Source: Acidimicrobiales bacterium (GTDB lineage Bacteria; Actinomycetota; Acidimicrobiia; Acidimicrobiales; JAKAVM01). From it: DNA of 29,403 nt. The notes under the pieces were generated by a model. The model had not been told where the DNA came from. It was given only the letters and a program-made list of their open reading frames with translations, and ran no database searches. The translations under genes and the position numbers were made by a program. Positions 25,383 to 29,403 of this stretch are shown here, piece after piece. Within the stretch, counting starts at the first letter, position 1, and every line of letters begins with the position of its first letter. The stretch covers positions 1 to 29,403 of the forward strand of contig DAIDIS010000053.1 of assembly GCA_027451785.1 (NCBI GenBank), in the 5' to 3' direction.

Positions 25383-25866
25383 TCCTGAAGCGACAGCACA
25401 AGTAGAGAGACTCTTTTATCAATACGAAGACGCCCTACGAGCAAATGACGTCGAAAGCCTTACAGGATTCTTTCTCACGTCGTCGGAGACCGTGCGCTAC
25501 GGAATCGGCGAGATCCAATACGGATCGGAAGCGATCGCTGAATGGCGGAGTTCGTGTCCGCCAATTCCTCAGGGGAGAGAGCTGATGGACACTTTCTTCT
25601 TGCGGCTCTCGGAGGATGCGGTGGTGGCTAATACGCTTTTTTGCTATCGAGGGGAGCCAGGCCTTGGGCGCCAAACCCAGCTTTGGGTCCGCTCCGGCCA
25701 AGGCTTCAAAATCGCGTTTGCCCACGTATCAGTGTGCGTAGGTGAGGATATTCCGATTTCCGGCACGCTGGCGGATGGCTTCGCCGGCGAGTTGCCCACC
25801 GGGTCACGATTGACCGTCTCTCGTTCTGCAGGGAAACCTGTTCCCGGGATCGGCGGGGGGCGCTAG
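25366..25866 (+). CDS. AtzH/HpxZ-like protein (DUF3225, NTF2-like fold)
   Basis: This 166-residue protein has the AtzH/HpxZ pattern: YEDALRANDVESLTGFFL, ETVRYGIGEIQYGSEAIAEW (about 42-60), GRQTQLWVRSGQGFKIAFAH (about 101-120) and then VSV. AtzH of the cyanuric-acid pathway decarboxylates 1,3-dicarboxyurea to allophanate; HpxZ sits in oxalurate/oxamate gene sets. Both partner with AtzE/HpxW-type amidohydrolases, so finding this gene straight after the amidase strengthens the ureide reading. GTG 25366 has GAGGGGG at 25356-25362 close upstream and overlaps the amidase stop by 17 bp; GTG 25342 is also possible. The C-terminal 35 residues are Gly/Pro/Ser-rich and probably unstructured. It is the last gene of the operon. 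Confidence 0.8.
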   Translation: MNRAHSPEATAQVERLFYQYEDALRANDVESLTGFFLTSSETVRYGIGEIQYGSEAIAEWRSSCPPIPQGRELMDTFFLRLSEDAVVANTLFCYRGEPGLGRQTQLWVRSGQGFKIAFAHVSVCVGEDIPISGTLADGFAGELPTGSRLTVSRSAGKPVPGIGGGR

Positions 25867-25906
25867 ATCACTCTGGGTGAAATCTTTTAGGATTGGGGAT
25901 AGCCAA

Positions 25907-25985
25907 AAAGCGCCAACCCTAGTAACAATATTCATGAGGGTCGTGGCGTGCGTAGGTATCGGGAATGCTACGCATTCGGCGCTTT
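25907..25985 (+). ncRNA. Candidate structured leader RNA (three inverted repeats) before the secreted repeat protein
   Basis: AAAGCGCC (25907-25914) pairs with GGCGCTTT (25978-25985). Inside this closing stem, ACCCT (25916-25920) pairs with AGGGT (25937-25941), and TGCGTAG (25949-25955) pairs with CTACGCA (25968-25974). None of the pairings cross, so together they would make a three-way junction ending 31 nt before the start codon. The ribosome site GAGGGAG (26006-26012) lies outside the fold. It matches no riboswitch class I recognise, and it could also be a protein-binding DNA region. Confidence 0.35.
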
Positions 25986-26016
25986 GACCAGGCAGATCAG
26001 GGTGTGAGGGAGTTCG

Positions 26017-28188
26017 ATGCGTAAGTCAGTCCTAGCTGCGTTGTCAGCATCTTTGCTAGGCGCATTTTCATTTGTTGGAATGTTCTCGGCGGCAACTACC
26101 GCTGCTAACGCTTCTACAACCACGGTCGGTAGCCATTCAGCTACTAATATATCGACAGGTGGAGGTAGCGGTTTCAGCCCGAGAATTTCCAGCCATTCGT
26201 CAAGTGGAGTGGCCACCTCTCTGGCGTTTGTCCCCTTGTCCGGCCTTAATCAGTTGACGACGGCAACCCAAGGTCAATCGGTGGACATCTATGGTCTGGT
26301 TATGCCTTCGGATCCCAATGCGCCCACTCCGTCGGTGATGCCTACTGGGTCGATATCGTTCACTGTCAATGGGGCGCCACTGTGTAGTGACATTCCGCTG
26401 ACGCCGGGCTTCTTTGGGACTCCGTTCCCCGCAGCGGATTGTCAGACGACTGCGCTACCGGTCGGAACAGACACCATCGGGGGAACTTACACCGGGGACT
26501 CCAATTACCAGGCCACCTCTGTCGTTGTTCAATCGGCCTCGATTACCGTCACGGGAAGTGTCACCGGCACCGGAACCGGAACGGGCACTGGAACCGGAAC
26601 CGGCACTGGAACCGGAACCGGCAGCGGTTCGGGTCCGAGCTTGACCACTACCATTGTTATGGCACAGCCTTCCAGTCCTACACCGGGCGAGATTGTTTCT
26701 CTATCCGCCACGGTCGTGGGTACTGGGACTTCCGCACCGAGCGGATCAGTCGCGTTCACCGTAGGGGCAGGAACCAATCTCTGTACTGCTCAGCTACAAC
26801 AGGGAACCGGCGCCGATCAGTCAACCGCGACTTGTATAACAACGAATCTTCCGACCGGTACTGACACTTTGACCGCAACCTACTCGGGAGACACCAATAA
26901 CGAGCCTTCGATGGACTCTGCAACGGTCACGGTTGCTCCGGGCAATGGCTCCGGACCGACGATCAGCACGACTTCGCTTCCCGATGCAACCGTCGGAACC
27001 CCCTACAGCGCGACGCTTCAGGCATCGGGAGGGACGCAACCCTATGGCTGGGCAGTCGATTCAAGTTCGGCAGGCGTGGGTGACCTACCCCCAGGGCTAA
27101 GCCTGGCAACCGACACCGGTGTTATAAGCGGAACCCCTACACAGGCGGGAACGTACCAATTCAATGTAATCACCATTGATTCCGCTCAACAGAGTGCTAG
27201 TGCGCAGCTTTCGATCACCGTAGGCGCCGGCACAGGCACAGGTACCGGAACAGGCACAGGAACTGGAACCGGCGCTGGCACTGGTACGGGAAGCGGCACG
27301 GGTACAGGAACGGGCACAGGTACCGGTACAGGAAGCGGCACCGGAACTACAACTACCACGACAACCCAACCTTCGGGCAACGGTGACGGATCAGGTTCAA
27401 CCCTTGGTTTGGGGCCGACTGCTCAGGCCGATCAGCCGGCTTCGCCGCCTCTTTCCAGCGTCGACGTCACCACGGACGCTGCGGGGACCGGAGGTTACTG
27501 GACGGTTACGTCAACCGGCGGAGTTTATGGGCATGGTAACGCACCGTTCTTTGGCTCTATGGCAGGGGACCACTTGGTGAAGCCCATAATCGGAATGGCT
27601 TCGACTCCCGACGGCAAGGGTTATTGGCTTGTCGGAACTGACGGAGGGGTATTCTCCTTCGGGGACGCAGCGTTCTATGGTTCAACGGGCAACATTCCCC
27701 TGAACAAGCCGATCACAGGGATGGCGGCTACTCCCGACGGCAAGGGCTACTGGATGTTCGCATCCGACGGAGGCGTCTTTGCCTATGGAGACGCCGGGTA
27801 CTACAGCTCGCTTGGAAACATTCCCCTGAACAAGCCGATCGTGTCCTCGATGGCAACGTCGGATGGCAAGGGCTACTGGATGGTGGGCTCAGATGGTGGC
27901 GTATTTTCCTTCGGAGATGCCGGGTACTACAGCTCGCTTGGAAACATTCCCCTGAACAAGCCGATCGTTGCAATGGCTCCGACTGCCGACAACAAGGGCT
28001 ACTGGCTCGTTGCGTCAGATGGTGGTGTTTTTGCCTTCGGTGATGCAGGGAACTATGGGGCCGCCTCCAACCTCCACCTGAACGCTCCCATCGTTGGGAT
28101 TTCGCCCACGCCAGACGGAAAGGGGTATTTCCTGACGTCAGCTGATGGCGGCGTGTTCGCCTACGGAGATGCTCAGTTCCAGAGCTGA
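26017..28188 (+). CDS. Secreted multidomain protein: Ig-like domains, Gly-Thr linkers, propeller-like repeats
   Basis: This 723-residue protein has a Sec signal peptide (MRKSVLAALSASLLGAFSFV, cut likely after ANA near residue 33). An Ig-like domain (about 68-177, MPTGSISFTVNGAPLC) and Gly-Thr linker 1 (about 183-206) follow. A second Ig-like domain (about 209-308, APSGSVAFTVGAGTNLC) precedes a putative-Ig (He_PIG) domain (about 312-402, DATVGTPYSATLQASGG, LPPGLSLATDTGVISGTPTQ). Gly-Thr linker 2 runs from about 403 to 444. From residue 492, five and a half repeats of about 42 residues carry the motif GKGYWLV-SDGGVF-FGDA and probably form a beta-propeller. I associate these repeats with Acidimicrobiia surface proteins. 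No sortase motif or C-terminal helix is present, so it is likely released or held by the linkers. Its role may be adhesion or carbohydrate binding; this is unproven. Confidence 0.85.
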   Translation: MRKSVLAALSASLLGAFSFVGMFSAATTAANASTTTVGSHSATNISTGGGSGFSPRISSHSSSGVATSLAFVPLSGLNQLTTATQGQSVDIYGLVMPSDPNAPTPSVMPTGSISFTVNGAPLCSDIPLTPGFFGTPFPAADCQTTALPVGTDTIGGTYTGDSNYQATSVVVQSASITVTGSVTGTGTGTGTGTGTGTGTGTGSGSGPSLTTTIVMAQPSSPTPGEIVSLSATVVGTGTSAPSGSVAFTVGAGTNLCTAQLQQGTGADQSTATCITTNLPTGTDTLTATYSGDTNNEPSMDSATVTVAPGNGSGPTISTTSLPDATVGTPYSATLQASGGTQPYGWAVDSSSAGVGDLPPGLSLATDTGVISGTPTQAGTYQFNVITIDSAQQSASAQLSITVGAGTGTGTGTGTGTGTGAGTGTGSGTGTGTGTGTGTGSGTGTTTTTTTQPSGNGDGSGSTLGLGPTAQADQPASPPLSSVDVTTDAAGTGGYWTVTSTGGVYGHGNAPFFGSMAGDHLVKPIIGMASTPDGKGYWLVGTDGGVFSFGDAAFYGSTGNIPLNKPITGMAATPDGKGYWMFASDGGVFAYGDAGYYSSLGNIPLNKPIVSSMATSDGKGYWMVGSDGGVFSFGDAGYYSSLGNIPLNKPIVAMAPTADNKGYWLVASDGGVFAFGDAGNYGAASNLHLNAPIVGISPTPDGKGYFLTSADGGVFAYGDAQFQS
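26562..26634 (+). repeat. Low-complexity Gly-Thr coding repeat 1
   Basis: A run of alternating Gly and Thr codons built on the unit ACCGGA/ACCGGC/ACTGGA, encoding the first flexible linker. Synonymous third-base changes break perfect identity. Such runs slip easily during replication and vary in length between strains. Confidence 0.85.
27223..27348 (+). repeat. Low-complexity Gly-Thr coding repeat 2
   Basis: A second Gly-Thr codon run with occasional Ala and Ser, about 126 bp, just before the repeat domain. It uses more ACA and GGT codons than the first run, which suggests independent expansion rather than a copy of it. Confidence 0.85.
27490..28185 (+). repeat. Tandem 126-bp (42-aa) propeller-like repeats
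   Basis: Five repeats and one partial. A 50-bp stretch is identical at 27793-27842 and 27919-27968, exactly 126 bp apart. A 24-bp core (AACATTCCCC...AAGCCGATC) is also shared with 27691-27714. The first and last repeats are more diverged, so the central ones look recently duplicated or homogenised. Confidence 0.9.
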
Positions 28189-28241
28189 CCCACTAGGGCT
28201 GACTCACAATAATTGCTGGGAAGTAGGTAAATCCGGAGTCG

Positions 28242-29093
28242 TTAGCGGATCTCGTGTGCGTCAAAGCGGCTCGTCGGCGGAACTGACTTGCCGATTGGGG
28301 CCGAGTCTGCGGGCCACTCGGAAATGGGCTGACCCGCTCCTTGTGGCCTCATCACGACAATCCATTGGTGGCCGCGAATTTGTGGAGGAATCACCTCAGT
28401 GATTTCGAGCCCTTCCCGCAGAGCCTGAGCTTCGATCCATTGCCTGGCGTATAGGACAACGGCCGAAGGATCTGTGTAGCTGATATAGAAGGCATTCGTC
28501 TCCGGTGCCATCATTGGAAATAGGTCCTTGTCAAAGACAAACCAGCTCGCAACTATGAAACCGTCGGATGTGATTATTCGCGCAGCTTCAGACAGGTAGT
28601 GCTCAGCTTGAGACTCGGTCAAGTGCGTAAAGACGGAGAGCGCGTGGAAGGCAGAGAACTCATTTTCACCGGCAGGGAAAGGCAGCGTCTGAGCAGCTCC
28701 CGATGGGTTGAAACGAATGTTGTAGACGTCGTGGTGCTCGAAGTGGAAGCCCGGAGCTCTGGGTGCAAGATTCGCAACATCCCAATCGATCATCCCTCTA
28801 TGAAGATCAACGCCCAGGTACTTGCTTGGTCGAGGGCTCTGCATCATGAGCTGGCGCGCCACCCTCCCGCAACCGCAGCCAAAGTCAAAAAAAGACTCGT
28901 AGGCCTCTGCCGGAATGAACGGGTACACGAGGGCGTGTCCTGGGTTGTCGAAAGCCGCCAAGTCAGTTGGGCCCACCAGTTCCCTCATCTCAAACGGGGG
29001 GAACGGCAACTCGGAAGTTGTGTTGGAGTTGACGGTGTTGGTTCCGCGGATTTTGTCCAGAAGCCGACGCATAGACCAGTGAAGCTTAGCCAA
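28242..29093 (-). CDS. Class I SAM-dependent methyltransferase
   Basis: This protein of about 283 residues has a Rossmann methyltransferase core. Motif I is FFDFGCGCGRVARQL (about 68-82), motif II is KYLGVDLHRGMIDW, and ALSVFTHLTESQAEHYLSEA plus ITSDGFIVASWFV form the later core. N-terminal PFPPFEMRELVG-type sequence and a C-terminal VIPPQIRGHQWIVVM strand follow the family pattern. The substrate cannot be told. The start is uncertain. TTG 29093 has CGGGAG just upstream (29103-29098) and overlaps the kinase stop by 8 bp. ATG 29072 gives a 276-residue form without a ribosome site. It is transcribed with the kinase gene and converges on the secreted protein gene across 53 bp that hold no visible terminator. 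Confidence 0.82.
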   Translation of the reverse strand: MAKLHWSMRRLLDKIRGTNTVNSNTTSELPFPPFEMRELVGPTDLAAFDNPGHALVYPFIPAEAYESFFDFGCGCGRVARQLMMQSPRPSKYLGVDLHRGMIDWDVANLAPRAPGFHFEHHDVYNIRFNPSGAAQTLPFPAGENEFSAFHALSVFTHLTESQAEHYLSEAARIITSDGFIVASWFVFDKDLFPMMAPETNAFYISYTDPSAVVLYARQWIEAQALREGLEITEVIPPQIRGHQWIVVMRPQGAGQPISEWPADSAPIGKSVPPTSRFDAHEIR

Positions 29094-29403
29094 GCATCTC
29101 CCGGTCCGGGGCGGCGGGGAATAGAACGGTGACTTCCAGCCCACCTGCGGACCGGGGTCTTACTATCCGGCGACCCCCGTGTGCAGCGATGACCGAGTCC
29201 ACGATAGCGAGGCCAAGCCCAAATCCTCCTTTGGCGGAGGATCGCGACGAGTCGAGCCTTGAAAACCTCCCAAAAATTCGCTCGGACTCTTCTTCGCTGA
29301 CAAGCGGGCCGTCGTTTGAGATTCTCACGAAAACCTCTTTCCCATCACCTTCCCGCTCTTGCGCCGAAGTGCCGGTCTTCAATTCGACGAGGCCTCCTGG
29401 GAC
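29086..29403 (-). CDS. Sensor histidine kinase, C-terminal ATPase domain (5' end outside window)
   Basis: The last 105 residues of a longer protein; the frame is open to the window edge and stops at 29088-29086 (TAA). Visible are VFVRISNDGPLVSEEESERI (the D-x-G box appears as SNDGP), the F box IFGRFSRLDSSRS and the G2 box GFGLGLAIVDSVIAAHGG. VTVLFPAA closes the HATPase fold. This is the ATP-binding domain of a two-component sensor kinase. The sensor region, phospho-accepting His and N box lie beyond 29403. A partner response regulator is expected upstream on the minus strand. The methyltransferase gene overlaps its end. Confidence 0.88.
   Translation of the reverse strand, partial: VPGGLVELKTGTSAQEREGDGKEVFVRISNDGPLVSEEESERIFGRFSRLDSSRSSAKGGFGLGLAIVDSVIAAHGGRRIVRPRSAGGLEVTVLFPAAPDREMLG

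Noticed and set aside
25867..26016. Known c-di-GMP or c-di-AMP riboswitch
   Set aside because: The conserved bases of those classes, as I know them, are not present.
27097..27380. Antisense open frames rich in Pro-Val or Cys-Ala across the Gly-Thr linker
   Set aside because: They are the mirror of the repetitive linker DNA; no ribosome site and no family resemblance.
27490..28185. Regular repeats that could suggest a CRISPR array
   Set aside because: The 126-bp units are coding throughout, with no spacers; they encode 42-residue protein repeats.
1..29403. Insertion sequences, phage genes, tRNA or att sites
   Set aside because: No transposase, integrase, tRNA-like cloverleaf or flanking repeats were seen, and gene content is contiguous and operon-like.

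Overview
The window looks like chromosome of an actinobacterium, most likely class Acidimicrobiia. The DNA is moderately GC-rich with many GTG and TTG starts and many 4-bp start/stop overlaps. The Tad pilus locus is of the actinobacterial kind, with a KGxPGVTT ATPase and a membrane LysM-BTAD protein. A secreted protein carries tandem 42-residue repeats of the type GKGYW..-SDGGVF-FGDA, which I associate with Acidimicrobiia. The class assignment is inference; no rRNA is present.

Layout. 1-2689: end of rpmA (L27), then obgE and proB, a common actinobacterial order, but proA does not follow. 2981-11363: a Tad/Flp pilus locus on the plus strand: CpaB-like protein, degenerate MinD/TadZ-like ATPase, CpaF/TadA motor, TadB, TadC, a 75-aa pilin-like protein, two TadE-like pseudopilins, a TadG-like protein, and a large membrane protein with LysM, winged-helix and BTAD regions. 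11404-14601: a marR-type regulator divergent from a CLC chloride transporter with CBS domains, which overlaps menB. 14598-16420: a two-gene drug-type ABC exporter on the minus strand, convergent with menB.

16560-25866: the most interesting region. A GntR/FCD regulator is translationally coupled to a BMP-type ABC importer (dual ATPase, two permeases, lipoprotein). Three degradative genes follow: a tandem fusion of two isochorismatase-type hydrolase domains, an amidase-signature hydrolase and an AtzH/HpxZ-like (DUF3225) protein. The C-terminal half of the fusion closely resembles biuret amidohydrolase (BiuH) and keeps its Asp-Lys-Cys triad. The N-terminal half has lost the nucleophile and looks like a pseudoenzyme. 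I read this as an uptake and degradation cassette for biuret or a related ureide, feeding allophanate-type intermediates to ammonia release. The substrate is inference.

25867-28188: a leader with three nested or adjacent inverted repeats that could fold as a three-way junction, followed by a 723-aa secreted protein (Ig-like domains, Gly-Thr linkers, propeller-like repeats). 28242-29403: minus strand, a SAM-dependent methyltransferase downstream of the C-terminal end of a sensor histidine kinase that runs off the window. I saw no tRNA, rRNA, transposase, CRISPR array or convincing intrinsic terminator.
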